Shown here piece by piece: positions 32,217 to 44,994 of a stretch of DNA of 64,000 nucleotides. The notes under the pieces are model-generated. The model ran no database searches and was not told where the DNA came from. It worked only from the letters and a program-made list of their open reading frames with translations. The stretch's first letter is position 1, and the number at the start of each line of letters is the position of its first letter. Source of the DNA: Leuctra nigra (Eukaryota; Arthropoda; Insecta; Plecoptera; Leuctridae); contig OW203769.1 of assembly GCA_934045905.1 (NCBI GenBank), positions 31,933,345 through 31,997,344 of the forward strand, in the 5' to 3' direction. The position numbers and the translations under genes are program-made.

Positions 32217-34034
32217 TAGAGACGGTTGTCTCACTCCTATACTGATAACATTGACCGCAGTAAAGCCTTTTCAGACCCTGTGATTGGGGAAATCTGGTAG
32301 GCCCCGGTGATTTAAGCGACGTCTATAGCGTGAAGAGTGAACTACTTGATGACCAATCTCTGACGATGGCTCAACCGCTAATTCATAGTTTACACTTGAT
32401 GTGCCTGCTGGCACGCAGAATAGCTGTTATTTGACGATATTTAATAGTTTTTTAGTTTAATTGTAAATTGCTGATATAAAACAAAAGAAGATCGTGCATA
32501 GCATATAAATGCAACGACGGCTCAATGGGTAAATTTAGCAGTTAGTTCATATTTTTACCACTAGTGCTGATATATGCGCTAACGATGCCGGGTACCCCAA
32601 TTATTTCTCATGTCGAAAAGGCTTCACGTTCATTGGTGGAGTGAGAATACCTCTGCTATAGTGTAGTGTATATCTATATATATCTCTCTGCCGTGGACCT
32701 GGCAAGTCGGCTCCAGACTTAGAAGTAGATGCCGAAGATAGTTGGTGGTTCGCCACCCCATGACCTGACATTGTTGCCTTTTCTCCTGCCCAACTCTGGG
32801 TTGGCAACTAAAATTGCTCCGGCCGGCGAAAGCCGAAGAGGGGCGTGGGTGACTGGTCCAAGTGGTGATGGCTCGGGGATGTGGGATAAAATGTAGAATT
32901 AGTACATGGATGGAATAGAGGTGTATATTCGACAGATAAACAGGTGAATAATGTTGTACCACTCAGGAACAACTGAGGGTCAGTGTATTGAAAAGTAATC
33001 AAAGTGAAATAGACCCTAATGGTCGTACAGAGTGAATAATAAATCTTGACAAATCAAAGATTATTCAGAGTTACAATGGTATTAAACATAGTAATGAAAA
33101 GTACAATCCGTACAGTCAAATATTCCACAAGGTCAAATGCCTGTCGTGGAATGAGAGAGATGGCAGACCCAAGGTTGAGCCAAAAATACATAAGAAATAC
33201 ACTATTCAAATTACATAGAAAATACACTTGAAATAATAATAATACACACAATATGTAAGTACTTACAGAAACGTGATCTTCACGTAGCGCTTCTATCAAA
33301 TTTAGATAGGTTCAAGTTACAAAATAGAATTTAGAATAGGTTTAACTAGACTTAGAAGCGGCACAATTAACAACCAGACTTTAGATAGACCTGAACAGAA
33401 ATAACGCCCATGCAGTCGGATAACATGTGCACTGTTATCTCCCTGACAAAGAGCACTGAGAATACATGAATCTCAACGAAGTTAACGCGATCGACGAAAG
33501 CAAGTAATTAAATACCTCAAACTCGAATCAGCTAAGTTTAATGTTTTATGGTTCAGAGGAGAAACCAAAGAACCCAGATCCACAAGCGTGTAAAACATTA
33601 AACAACTCCCGAAGGATTCTACTCACGAACTCCCCTGCGAAACCGATCCGTCGTCTCCAAAGTCTGGTGGTCAAAAGGCACCGATCTCTCGTTACAATCC
33701 AGCAATTGATCTCCGATCGATCAACATGTGCTTTCGAGAGAGAAAGAAGATCGGCTTGTCTATCGAACAGACAGAGACAGAGCGAATATGGGGCGGCCTA
33801 GCTAGAGCGAGGAGTCTCCAACCCAGCGCCTAGATAGGACGCCTCGAACCAAAGCAACGCATAAGCAAAGACCTTGACATGTGAAGGGCGGCAGGCCGGG
33901 GCGCCAAAATACAAACGTAACAACATTGTGTTGGAATCTTGGCTTGATAAATAAATAATATAAATACTTTAGTCGAAGGAGAATACAATTCAACTACCTA
34001 TGCTAATTTAAGTGATGCACGCGTGACTATTCAC
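32217..34034. other. Intergenic DNA, unidentified repeat-like sequence
   Basis: About 32690-32890 holds GC-richer text (GGTGGTTCGCCACCCCATGA, GCTCCGGCCGGCGAAAGCCG) that looks like part of a retroelement, but I cannot name it. No supported gene. Confidence 0.4.
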
Positions 34035-34507
34035 GTTTTAGAAAATTGAGAAAGAAAAATTGTTTCATATGTGGATGTAGCTTTGATTGGATGTTCACAT
34101 GATCAGTCTGATTGTATATTAGTAGTAACACTTTTGTTTATTTTTGCTTCGTGCATCGTTAATTAGGCGCCGGTTATTCAACAAAACCGCGCAAAACTAA
34201 GAAATTTTCTATATTACGTGGAGACCAAACCCGTTAACTAATTGATCTCAAATTTTAATAATGATTAGATGAAAGACAAACTTAGGGTTATCTTTTGGCA
34301 CATTTTTAAAATTAAATTTCATGCGGCACCCAGCGAGACAAGAAAATAAGAAATTCACCAAAAAATAACTTATTCTTACTAATTAACGAAGCAAAAATTT
34401 AAAATGTACCAAAGTGATAACCCTAATTTTGTATTATCTCTAATTATGATAAAAATTTCAAATCATTTCGTCAACCCATTTCATTTCCAAAAAGTGTCTA
34501 CACCAAG
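34035..34507 (-). mobile_element. MITE family M copy
   Basis: Contains AGGCGCCGGTTATTCAACAA, CACCCAGCGAGACAAGAAAA and TTTCGTCAACCCATTT, all shared with the other copies. It is in reverse order relative to 1694-2179. Confidence 0.7.
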
Positions 34508-35843
34508 CGGGTAAGGTTTCGGCTTTGGTTTCGGTAAGTACATTCTCTAACAAAACAGCACATTACCAATTACACTATATGCCAAATAAAACACCATACC
34601 AAACCAGATAGTGTTGTGGTTCCTGTTGTAATTTCTTGATGGTTGCGGGCGGAGAGGGGGGGGGGGAGGGGGGAGGAGAAACCGAAGTCAGACCACTGAT
34701 CCAATTTTATTATCATTCCCGTGCTAAGTGTAGATCATTTTTTGCTAATAACGTTGATGTTTGTGAATTTTTTGCGTTTTTTGACTTCTTTTTTGAAATA
34801 TATCTCCTAGAATATATGATCGCTTATGTCTTGCGTGAGAGTCTCATATTTAGCTGAATTCCTACATCAGCAAAATTCTGAAAATGAAATCCGGTATGCC
34901 TATAAGGACACGAAACATTTAGAAAAGTGGTGGCTGCTATCTGAGAGCAAGAAATACTTTGTCGCTGTAACACAGGTCTCGGTCCTCGACGTTCTCTGAC
35001 AGCCCGCCGGCTTTGTCTGTGAATAGGTGAGGTTACAATAAAACATATCATAAGAAGCAGACAGCTCGCTGGAAATACATTTTCCACACACGGGGATAAG
35101 TAGCAAGCTTTGGAAGAGAAATACGGAATTTCATCTGTTTCACAAATGGTGGCATATGGGGGATTTAATAGTTATTAATTTATTTTTAATTTGTTGTTAA
35201 TGCAATCGAAAAGATTTCTTAAATATTGGACGTAAAGTGTCTCAAAATTGCAACACTACTTATGTCTGTGATGTCCGTGTTCCAGGTTCGAGCTTTGGTC
35301 GGACATTTTTAGCTTCGCGCAACCCTTCTTATAATCCAGACTCTCTAGAAGTTTCACATAAACCAAGTTTCTTATCAATAGTGTTTAAATAAATGTACAC
35401 ACTTGCTTCTGCCAAGTAGTAAGTAAATAATCACATTCATTACTTTTGTAATAATTTTAATTTTATTTCGTGAGTTCCTTTTTTATAAAGGATGTGTACT
35501 TAACAAATAAATGAATAACATACAAATGAAAACAAGTGAAATATTAACTTTTGCAGTCCTTGACGGAGATTTAGCAGAGTTAGCTCGAGGATTTCTGAGT
35601 TGTGGCGGGTTCTGTGCGTGGACCTGTAATGTGAGATTACAAATAAATTGACAATACCGGGTGGCGCACAACAACACGCACAATGGGCGGACATTGCTGT
35701 GACGAAACTACTGCATACATCGGGCTGGTAATTCCACATCTCCATTTGACGATACAATAAAAAAAGCGGCAAAACTGTTTGTTAATAAATAATCGATAAC
35801 GTCATTGTCAACGTCAGTTTCCATTTTCGTGATAAATAAATTA

Positions 35844-36707
35844 CTAGGAAAACGCTCTGAGTAACGCGTTGATGAGCGAGCACGGATACGCGGAACACCT
35901 CGAACCGAAATTATGTCTATCGAAAATATCATTAAAAGCCAATAAATCTTGAATTTCGTCAGACTTGAATAAAAAGTTTTAAGTTGATCGATTAAACCTT
36001 TATGATTGAACGGTTCCTTGTTAATATTCAAAAATCACAGGATCTCTTTAAAAAAATATACCTGGGACCACTCAAATCATATGATATTAGTGTGTACACA
36101 ATATCAGATCAATCTGTTGAACGGTCATTATTAGTTTCATTTCGTTTGAAACTTTCTGCTCTAACTACCTTGCCTTGAACTGAAGATTCGAAGTCGCCGT
36201 GAATTTGACAGCCAACACGCAAAATGTCACTAAAATTACAAAACCTTTTGAAAATAACTACAGATTTGACTGAAAATTGGCAAAAATACCTTAAATGTTG
36301 GTACCAATGACCATGCAAAGTTTTTAGTTGATCGGTCAATCGGTTCTAGTTTAAATTTCAAAAATCACAGGAAAAATGGTTTCAAATTTGAACCAATGGG
36401 TGGATTTAGCTGAAATTTATTATGATTGGGTACAATGTTGGTTGCAATGTCTTTGCTAAATTTCAAATTGATCAAACCAACCAATCGAAAGATAATTTTT
36501 TTAAAATTTGAACCAATCAGGGGATTTCAAAAAAATTTGGGTCTGCAACAATCAGAAATGTTACGTACTTGTGTGCAAAATTTCAGCTCGATCGAAGAAA
36601 AACTCTGACCTGTATATCGTCAGTAACAGAAAAAAAAAAACAAACAAAAAAAAAAACAGAGGTCCGTTCCAAAAGAGCCAAAAGGAGACGCTCGCTTCGC
36701 TCGCTCA
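35844..36707 (-). mobile_element. Helentron/HINE-like element B
   Basis: On the minus strand it starts TGAGCGAGCGAAGCGAGCG (ending at 36707) and ends AACGCGTTACTCAGAGCGTTTTCCTAG (ending at 35844). T flanks both ends. It has no significant ORF; the interior matches parts of element A. Confidence 0.7.
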
Positions 36708-36779
36708 ATCAAATAATACAAATATGTCGTACACAATACAAATTAACTAAAATACCCAGAGGAAATAATACGTGTAACC

Positions 36780-37633
36780 AATGCAATTTCAATGCGTGAA
36801 CTGATTTGATTTCAAGTCTGATTCAGTGTTCTATAGATAAGTTTGTTTTTACTGTTGATAAGCGAATATTGTGTGTGTTGCACAACGGTGTAGGCGACCG
36901 CTGCATGGGCACTGCGGTGTGTACATTCCAGTCAATCTGCTCTAGTTGCTGTCAAGCGACATTTAATAACCAAGGAGACTAATATCTACTTTGCAAGATT
37001 GTTCTAGCATGGAATGTACACTCGGCCAAACAAAACTTGAACGTTGACCAAATTTGAATGACTGCTGGACAGGTCCCATAACCAATCAAAGCTTGTTATT
37101 ATCATTGAAATGTGAGGTCACCTACTAGAGTGAGACAATGAGATCGCTTAGACTGACTTCTGATGGTGCGATCTTACATTTATCAGCTTATCAGATTTAT
37201 TGAACGTTCAAATTTTGTTTGGCCAAGTGTACATGCGCGGGATAGGCTGGCAGATGTTAGTGCGAGTGAGAGAAAACATAGGAATGCCTGAGAAGACACT
37301 GTTAGGAAATGTCTCCCATGTTCTAATATAATAACCAAGTTGACTAATATCTACTTCGCAAGATTGTACTAGCATGGAATGTCCATACGCGGGATAGGCT
37401 GGCAGATGTTAGTGCGAGTGAGAGAAAACATAGGAATGCCTGAGAAGACACTGTTAGGAAATGTCTCCCATGTTCTAATATAAGAGGTCGGATTTGCACG
37501 TGCTCGTTCGTAAAGACATCAAATTGAGCATTGTTTTCAACTGACAATCAATGTGTTTAATTACCACACCAATTAATACGTCAAATAAAAGTACGATACA
37601 ATAAAAATAAAATAGGTACAATTACAGAAAATC
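36780..37633. repeat. Intergenic DNA with a ~150-bp tandem duplication
   Basis: CGCGGGATAGGCTGGCAGAT and the following 95 or so bp occur at 37236 and 37388. The connecting phrase GACTAATATCTACTT.GCAAG also occurs at about 36977, so three decayed units are likely. Confidence 0.7.
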
Positions 37634-38270
37634 TTAAGGTGGCTGTAAATCACGTGACTTTTTAACCAAAACGCTATACACATTTTCTATTGGAAGGGTT
37701 CAGTTTAGCAAAGACTTCTCCCTCATCAGATAAGTTAGGACACATCTGTTGGAACTAATCTACGCAGAAAAGAATTGCGAAAATAACATATTAGATGATT
37801 TTACTTCCTTGCACCTAAATATTCTCAAATCAAGACCTGAAGTTGAAGGAAATTCTACGAGTTGCCAAGAACAGCAAACATTACTCTAATAAAAAGGCAT
37901 ATATGCATCACAAACCTGACGCAATGTCAGAATATATAACATGCGCTCTTTCTTCCTCTTTCCAATGAAATGTTGAGATATTAATTATATCCACTATTAT
38001 GAATGTAATGATTAAACGAACAGCACTTGGTTTTGACAGTCTTCACACGCGTACGTATACACGAGATTTGTGTTGTTTTTATTATTAAAATCACCGCAAA
38101 ATTAAATAATATTGACTGCAAATATTGATAAGCTCCAGTATGTAGTGAATTTCCTTCATAATTCACCTTGGATTACTAAACATGAACGATGTAAGGTATG
38201 TACTCATAGGTAACTATTTCTTTTGATCGGATGTAGAGAAATAAAGTCACGTGATATACATTGGCCTTAA
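37634..38270. mobile_element. TTAA-ended MITE family T, copy 1
   Basis: Starts TTAAGGTGGCTGTAAATCACGTGAC and ends GTCACGTGATATACATTGGCCTTAA. It is 637 bp and about 95% like copy 2 at 44995-45614 by eye; a third, end-less copy lies at about 58540-59060. Its right end overlaps the 3' end of the minus-strand Ly6-like exon. Confidence 0.85.
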
Positions 38271-38690
38271 GATATGAAATAAATGAACAGCACTTTCCGT
38301 TTTCTTAAGGGAATACACCTCGCCTGTCTCCCCTGACGCTTCGCCCTTCTTAACGAGCGGGTGTTCCACATCACATGCGCTGTTATAGAAGACATCATCC
38401 CCGTTGCATCTGTCCTGCGTGCACCAGCAGCGGCAGTTCTCTTCGTGTGCCTCATCGGTGTCTTTAACAAAGACTACCGGGACTCTCTCGCAGCCATCTT
38501 GCCGTGCCGATGAGGTCATACATCCTCGCTCCACGAGGGTGGTCGTCATCGTGCGCGCGCTGATCTGGGAGACTTTGACGTAGCAGACGTTGCATGCGCG
38601 CGCAGCTGCGGAGATCCCGGCCTCGGCGGAAGAGCGGCAAGGAACAGCGGAGCGGTAGCGCGTGGCGGCCGCAAAGTACTCGCGGTTAGA
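38247..38690 (-). CDS. Cysteine-rich Ly6/uPAR-like protein, terminal exon (minus strand)
   Basis: Read on the minus strand from 38690, just after a TTCTTCAG acceptor, the frame is open for 147 codons to TGA at 38247-38249. It starts SNREYFAAATRY and contains ACNVCYVKVS, VERGC, ARQDGCERVP and ENCRCWCTQDRCNGDD. The CxxC opening, spaced single cysteines and closing CxC...DxCN are the pattern of the Ly6/uPAR three-finger fold; insect relatives are usually secreted or GPI-anchored. A signal-peptide exon must lie upstream (above 38700) and was not found. The region is markedly GC-rich against its surroundings, as real exons here are. The last seven residues (LRPMYIT) and the stop lie in the TTAA MITE. 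It could also be a pseudogene. It is unrelated to the JHBP array around it. Confidence 0.55.
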   Translation of the reverse strand, partial: SNREYFAAATRYRSAVPCRSSAEAGISAAARACNVCYVKVSQISARTMTTTLVERGCMTSSARQDGCERVPVVFVKDTDEAHEENCRCWCTQDRCNGDDVFYNSACDVEHPLVKKGEASGETGEVYSLKKTESAVHLFHILRPMYIT

Positions 38691-38817
38691 CTGAAGAACA
38701 TGTCATTCAGAGGATCAGTGTCTACCGGCATTTATTTCAAGTTATCTGTGGTTTTTGACGAAATTAGCTAAAAATATTTATTGGGTTTCAAGTCTCTCTG
38801 GAATCACTTAAAAGACG

Positions 38818-39115
38818 GCTGGGTAGTGAGTTTGACCTTAAAGAGTTTTTTTAATCGATTTTTCCAGTGTAATTGTTAACAAAATAGGGCTATGGACGTG
38901 AATTCAGAAAAGTTTACTAATTTTCGTGTTCCAAACACCTGTTGGACACAATAAAACTAATAGCTTATTCCAAACTATGAAATTATTTTCATTGAACTGT
39001 TCTGAATTCACGTCCATAGCCCTATTTTGTTAACAATTACACTGGAAAAAGATATTGATAAAAATCGATTAAAAAACTCGTCAAGGCCACGCTAACTACC
39101 AAGCCATCTTAATAT
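38818..39115. mobile_element. Foldback element (GGGTAGTGAG type)
   Basis: AGGGCTATGGACGTGAATTC at about 38887 is inverted at about 38999, and the outer arms TGGGTAGTGAGTTTGACC and GCTAACTACCAAGCCA pair imperfectly. Partial copies lie at 7450-7680 and 59427-59620. Confidence 0.7.
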
Positions 39116-39364
39116 TTAATTGTACTGGGTGGCGCACAAACACGCACAATGGGCGGGACATCGTTGTGACGAAATTGTCGTATTGAGTGCCTGCATATGA
39201 TGTCAGAGCTGACCAATATCTCACTGGTGCACAGATGATTTCAGTATATAAATAATAATATGTAGGTAATCAATATCTTCATTGATAAAATTTCCTTATT
39301 TTATTTGGTACAATTTCTGTCTTTCTTTTTAATATCCACCTTATTACTGAACTATGTTCAGTAA

Positions 39365-40330
39365 TAAGGTGTTATTAGATACCTCAACAGATTTAAGAAA
39401 TACTTACCTATAAATACTAAGAAACTTCTTGCTGAATCTCTAGTTCTATCGATTTTTGACTTTTGTGATGCAGTATACATGGGAATAAACAAAACCACGT
39501 CCCAGCGCATACAAAAAATACAGAATTCATGTGTACGTTTCATATTAAATACACCCTTCAGGGAACAGATCTCTCCTCATCTTATCAAACTTGGCTGGTT
39601 AAACATGGAAAACCGCAGAATACTACATCTTGCAACTTTTATGCATAAATTGATAAATACCAAGTCACCAGCCTATCTTTATGATAAAATTCAACTCTCT
39701 AGAGATTTACATAATCACCATACACGACAAAATAATAACCTGGTTTTCAATCATCACAACTCTGTATCCTCCTCTTCTTTTTCTATCAATGGACCGAGGA
39801 TATGGAATAATTTACCATCAACCTTAAAAGATACCTCGTCCGTATTAATTTTTAAATCTGAATATAAAGCTTTATTGCTGAGAGGACAAGAGAAAAAAAT
39901 AGTCCTAAAAGAGTTGCCAAAATATAAAAGACCTCTCTGGCCTGTCTTATATATGTCAATTTATTTTTACTTGCTATTCTTGTTATTCATGGCATTGTAT
40001 TGAATTATCGACTGACTGTTCATCATTATTAACATTATAACAATGTACATGTACTGCCTACAAATAATTAAGATATTTTTATATTTTTTACCTACTATTA
40101 TTATCCATATTAGGATAATATTATATTACTTGATTCCAGTATCTCAAATTTTCTTATGTTTAGTATTTATTTAATTTTAATTTAATTTTATTTAATCTAA
40201 GTCAATTACTGAGTGCTACAAATTGTTATGTATTCATAGATATTATTATTAGGTATAGGTAAAGTAAAGGTTATATGGAAGATCAGGCCCAATGTCTGAA
40301 TATCGCCTGTTTGTATTGTATTGTACCTAT
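39365..40330 (+). pseudogene. LINE reverse transcriptase C-terminal fragment and 3' UTR
   Basis: The open frame from about 39371 to the stop at 40001-40003 reads RYLNRFKKYLP, AESLVLSIFDFCDAVYMG, RIQKIQNSCVRFIL, then INGPRIWNNLPSTLKD and FKSEYKALLL. This is the end of a non-LTR RT ORF (after the catalytic domain): the QxxQN..RFI and WN.LP......FK motifs are typical of the LINE C-terminal region. It is 5'-truncated, with the YxDD core absent, but this part is unbroken, suggesting a fairly young copy. The 3' UTR ends near TTGTATTGTATTGTACC with AATAAA at 40343. Upstream, a short inverted repeat (CACCTTATTACTGAAC) marks the truncation. Confidence 0.72.
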
Positions 40331-40420
40331 AATTTCAATGCAAATAAAGACACATAACGTATGTTTAAAATAAGATTAAACTATTGAAAAATTGCCTGTG
40401 CACCAGTGAAATAAACAAGA

Positions 40421-40781
40421 TCCGTGTAAAAATACCAGCCAAGTCTCTTCAACTAAAAAAAAAATTAGAAATCTAAAAATTCTGCACTGAAACGTAGTGA
40501 TATCAAATAATTAGCCAAGTCAAAACTTTATTTGAAAATTAAAAAATACTTGGCGCATCGTGTAAATAAATAGCTAAGAAGTATAGGCTAGATATAAATA
40601 CATATACTTATAGTAAACCTACAATCCCTAAAAAAACGATGCGCCAAGTATTTTTTAATTTTCAAATAAATTTTGACTTGGCTCATTTTTTGATATCACT
40701 ACGTTTCAGTGCAGAATTTTTAGATTTCATAATTTTTTTTTAGTTGAAGAGACTTGGCTGGTATTTTTACACGGAGTGTTT
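40421..40781. mobile_element. Foldback element (GCCAAGTCTCTTCAAC type)
   Basis: GCCAAGTCTCTTCAACTAAA at the left pairs with TTTAGTTGAAGAGACTTGGC at the right. Inner arms hold TACTTGGCGCATCGT and ACGATGCGCCAAGTA. A fragment lies at 19030-19140. Confidence 0.82.
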
Positions 40782-43565
40782 TTTATGGGGATATCACTTA
40801 TTTTTTTAGTTTATTTACACAACTTGTAAAACTTATTGGGGCAACAATGACTAATTCCTTTAAAAAATACGCCATTTCCGAATTAGTTACTAAGAAAAAT
40901 ATTGTTTGGAGCTAAATATAACTTAAAGTGATATGCCATGAAGAATTGCGAAAGCATCGTTCCATTAGGTCCAGCCGTTTTCGAGATATGGCATCACTTC
41001 CGGTTTTTAAAATGGCGGCTGAAAGCTCTTACACATTGTATTAATATGTATATAAATACTAATATTTCATTATAAGCTTTCTGTATATGTAGTTGGTTTT
41101 TATATAAAGGGGAAGTGAATTTAGGCAGATTTCGCTAAACTATGACATCATTTCCGGTTTCAGTAATTAGAAAACTTTAATTTCACTGTTGTTATTTCAT
41201 ATAAAGGACCGTCTGAATCGATTGGCGCAAATTTCGTTCCGATCGGTTTAGCCGTTTTTGAGATATGACGTCACTTCCGGTTTTAAAATGGCGGCACAAA
41301 AAATTCATAAGGGCAAGGTATCATCAGGCAGACGAGCTGTATATGTGGTGAAAATTTCGGGTCAATCGACCCAGCCGTTTAGGCTGTGGCGGAGACCGCG
41401 GAATTTATTGGAAGATGAATCTGAATCTGAATCATTATTATCTGAAGAAAGCCGTACAATTTCACTGTTTTCAAGGCCCTCTAGCTCACAAACATCATAT
41501 CATATTGTTCCCAAATTTGGTATATATGGTGGGGTGGGCCATAGCTCGAAATTAAGAGATTTCGCAACAATGCGAGATTTCCCAATTTTGAGATCCAGTA
41601 GGCCGAAAATGCCACTTTGATGCTTACAGTAAAAGTGGGTTGCTCCAGCCTTTTTAAATGAGAGTGTGCGCGCGCCGTACGACTTGGCTGGCGTGGAGCG
41701 ACCGCTCCACTAGATTTTTAAATAAAGTTTTGACTTGGCTAATTTTTTGATATCACTACGTTTCAGTGCAGAATTTTTAGATTTCATATTTTTTTTTTAG
41801 TTGAAGAGACTTGGCTGGTATTTTTACACGGAGTGTTTTTTATGGGGATATCACTTATTTTTTTAGTTTATTTACACAACTTGTAAAACTTATTGGGGCA
41901 ACAATGGATAATTCCTTAATTCCTTTAAAAAAATACGCCATTTCCGAATTAGTTACTAAAAAAATTTTTGTTTGGAGCTAAATATAAACTTAAAGTGATA
42001 TGCCATGAAGAATTGCGAAAGCATCGTTCCAATAGGTCCAGCCGTTTTCGAGATATGGCATCACTTCCGGTTTTCAAAATGGCGGCTGAAAGTTCTTACA
42101 CATTGTATTAATATGTATATAAATACTAATATTTCATTATATGCCTTCTGAATATGTAGTTGGTTTTTATATAAAGGGGAAGTGAATTTAGGCAGATTTC
42201 GCTAAACTATGACGTCATTTCCGGTTTCAGTGATTAGAAAACTTTAATTTCACTGTTGTTATTTGATATAAAGGACCGTCTGAATCGATTGGCGCAAATT
42301 TCGTTCCGATCGGTTTAGCCGTTTTTGAGATATGACGTCACTTCCGGTTTTAAAATGGCGGCACAAAAAATTCATAAGGGCAAGGTATCATCAGGCAGAC
42401 GAGCTGTATATGTGGTGAAAATTTCGGGTCAATCAACCTAGCCGTTTAGGCTTTGGCGGAGACCGCGGAATTTATTGGAAGATGAATCATCATTGAGCGA
42501 GCGTAGCGAGCGTCTCCTTTCGGCTCATTTGGCACGGACCTCTGTTTTTATTTATTTATTTTATTTTTTTTCTGTTGGGTGAGGCTGTACAGGTTAGAGT
42601 TTTTCTTCGATCGATCTGAAATTTTGCACACATGTAGAGACAACCTTTTCTGTTTGCAGGCCCCAAATTTTTTTAAAATCCATTCATTGGTTAAAATTGA
42701 AATAAACATCTCCTGATAGGTTGAAAAATGAAAATGGTATTCGATAAATCTGATCAAATTCATATTTTGGCTATACAGGTCAGAGTTTTACTTTGATCTA
42801 GCTGAAATTTTGCACACATGTAAAACCAACCTTCTCTGTTTGCAGACCATAATTTTTTTGAAATCCATTAATTGGTTAAAATTTAAATAAATATCTCCTG
42901 ATAGGCTGAAAAATGAAAACGGTCTTCGATAATTCAGATCAAACTCATATTTTGCATGATCATTAAGACCAACATTGTCTCTTATTTTACAAAATTTCAT
43001 CCCAATCAGTTAAGAACGTATGAACTTATTAACATTTTTAATATCTGTCAGTATCTGGATTGAATCTGATTTGTTTTATTTTAACCAGGGTTCTTAGATG
43101 CTTAGATGTTATTTTCAAGTTTCATTGAAAAGCATAATAATATGTTGTGTTGATTGAGTTATCATATTTCAATTCAATATGGATGTATATGTTTTCTGTG
43201 CTTGTGTACGCATTTCCGGTTCGAGAATTTGCATGTCCCCGTGCTCGCTCACCAACGCGTTACACTGAGCGTTTTCCTAGTAATTATTATCTGAAGAAAG
43301 CCGTCGAATTTCACGATATTCACGGTCCTCCCGCTCGCAAACGGAATAACCCATTGTTCCCAAATTTGATACATGTGGTGGGGTGGGCCATAGCTCAAAA
43401 TTAAGATATTTCGCAACAATGTGAGATTTCCCAATTTTAAGATCCAGTCGGCCGAAAATGCCACTTTGATGCTTACAGTAAAAGTGGGTTGCTCCAGCCT
43501 TTTTAAATGAGAGTGTGCGCGCGCCGTACGACTTGGCTGGCGTGGAGCGACCGCTCCACTAGATT
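40668..43565. repeat. 1-kb direct duplication, second copy interrupted
   Basis: Copy 1 spans about 40668-41714. Copy 2 is 41728-42493 plus 43281-43565, split by Helentron-like element C. Shared landmarks include CACGGAGTGTTTTTTATGG, CCAGCCGTTTTCGAGATATG, TATGACGTCACTTCCGG and GACTTGGCTGGCGTGGAGC. No coding capacity is evident; it is probably a duplicated transposon of unknown class. Confidence 0.88.
42494..43280 (+). mobile_element. Helentron/HINE-like element C with a local empty-site comparator
   Basis: Starts TGAGCGAGCGTAGCGAGCG and ends AACGCGTTACACTGAGCGTTTTCCTAG, 787 bp. It splits copy 2 of the 1-kb duplication; copy 1 (around 41440) is the unoccupied site. T lies on each side. The interior has two diverged direct units of about 180 bp (GAAATTTTGCACACATGTA). 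Confidence 0.75.
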
Positions 43566-44994
43566 AAGGTCTGTTACCTAGCAACCAGGCATCGAGCTGA
43601 AAATTTCACATACCTAATATAAACAACATACTAAGGTTTAATTTGTGAAAGTTTAAAAATATTACTTTAATAGAAGATAAGAACAGCTGTTCGAATTTGT
43701 TTGTCGAAAAATCGATTATACGGATCAAATAGCGCGCATTTGAAAACATCAAAACTGCAACGATAAGGCTGAAACTGAAACTGAAAACTGATTTCTTGTC
43801 TACCCTTCAATTATTTTAATTTTCGATGCGCCAAGTATTATTTTGGTTTTATATTCCAGTGAGAACGTGTCTCACTGATTTAGGTATCACAAATTTTCTA
43901 CATACATATACAAAAATAGGGCACATGGAAAATCACCAATTTAATCGAAGAGCATATTAATACTATGGACATACCCAAGCATCGTTGCATGTGTAGCAAG
44001 AAACTCTGTTGACAGCAGAAGTGTTCGTGCAACAAAGGATGACGATGAAAACAGATGTTAACAGAAGCATATGAATATCAGCAAATTATACAGTTATTTA
44101 CTATTGACATCTGCGTTTATGAAACGAATACGTGTCTATGGAATCTAGTCTCCATGGATACATTATCATTTTGATGACTAATACCATCTATATCCGGTTT
44201 GGAAACGTACCATTCCGTGTGTTCCGTTGGTGACAAAATATATCAATTTAGTTTCAATTCACACTTTTAAATAAATGGAATTCAAAGTTCCTATCTATAA
44301 TTAAATAGTAGTATTCTTGATATCAATACATTATATAAAATATTCTTTGTTAAAATTTTTTTATAACAGCCAAAGACAAATTATAAAATACAAAAAAGCA
44401 ACAATCAAAAATTAAAAAGCAGCCTTCTTATTGCATTATAATTTTCGTATGCAGAAGGCAGTGATTTAGAGATGTCACACGGGTCAAGGTGTAAAATTGT
44501 CAACTTCACGGGTATTCTAGTGATACCACGTGACCATAAATATAAAATAGGAAATTGGCTAAACTACTGCACCCAAAGTTACGATAACTTTTTCCTCATA
44601 AAAAAAGTGATTCTACAACTTACGTGTCCTTTTTCACCACAAAAAATCCCTTTCCAAAACTTTTTGCCGAAATATTGCTGTTTCAATGGGATTTATATAA
44701 TTCCCGCAATTATCACTCTACTTGCATGTGGTCTCATTGTCTTCGTTATGAATAGGCGAAGAAAACGACAAAGCCTGATTGTCAATAACTTTATTTATTA
44801 CCCGGCCATCAGACCCCAATAAATAATGACTTCATCGAAGAAAAATCTGGGTAAGTAAAGATTTTGTTTGTAAATCGATTGTAATTAAAAATACATACAA
44901 AAGTAAAAGATACGCAGTGTTGTCTATAAAGTGTTGTCTAGTCTTTTCAACTTGAATACCTCAATTTGATATTTATAATCCGAGTTAAGGTGGC
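43566..44994. other. Intergenic AT-rich DNA
   Basis: No recognisable element. A 116-codon frame at 44472-44822 is treated as chance. Confidence 0.4.

Noticed and set aside
38546..38731. Proline/alanine-rich minus-strand ORF
   Set aside because: It is another frame of the Ly6-like exon, whose cysteine pattern identifies the true frame.
44472..44822. 116-codon ORF with a hydrophobic segment followed by RRRKRQ
   Set aside because: AT-rich composition, no known motif and no splice or promoter support; a chance frame is more likely than a membrane protein.
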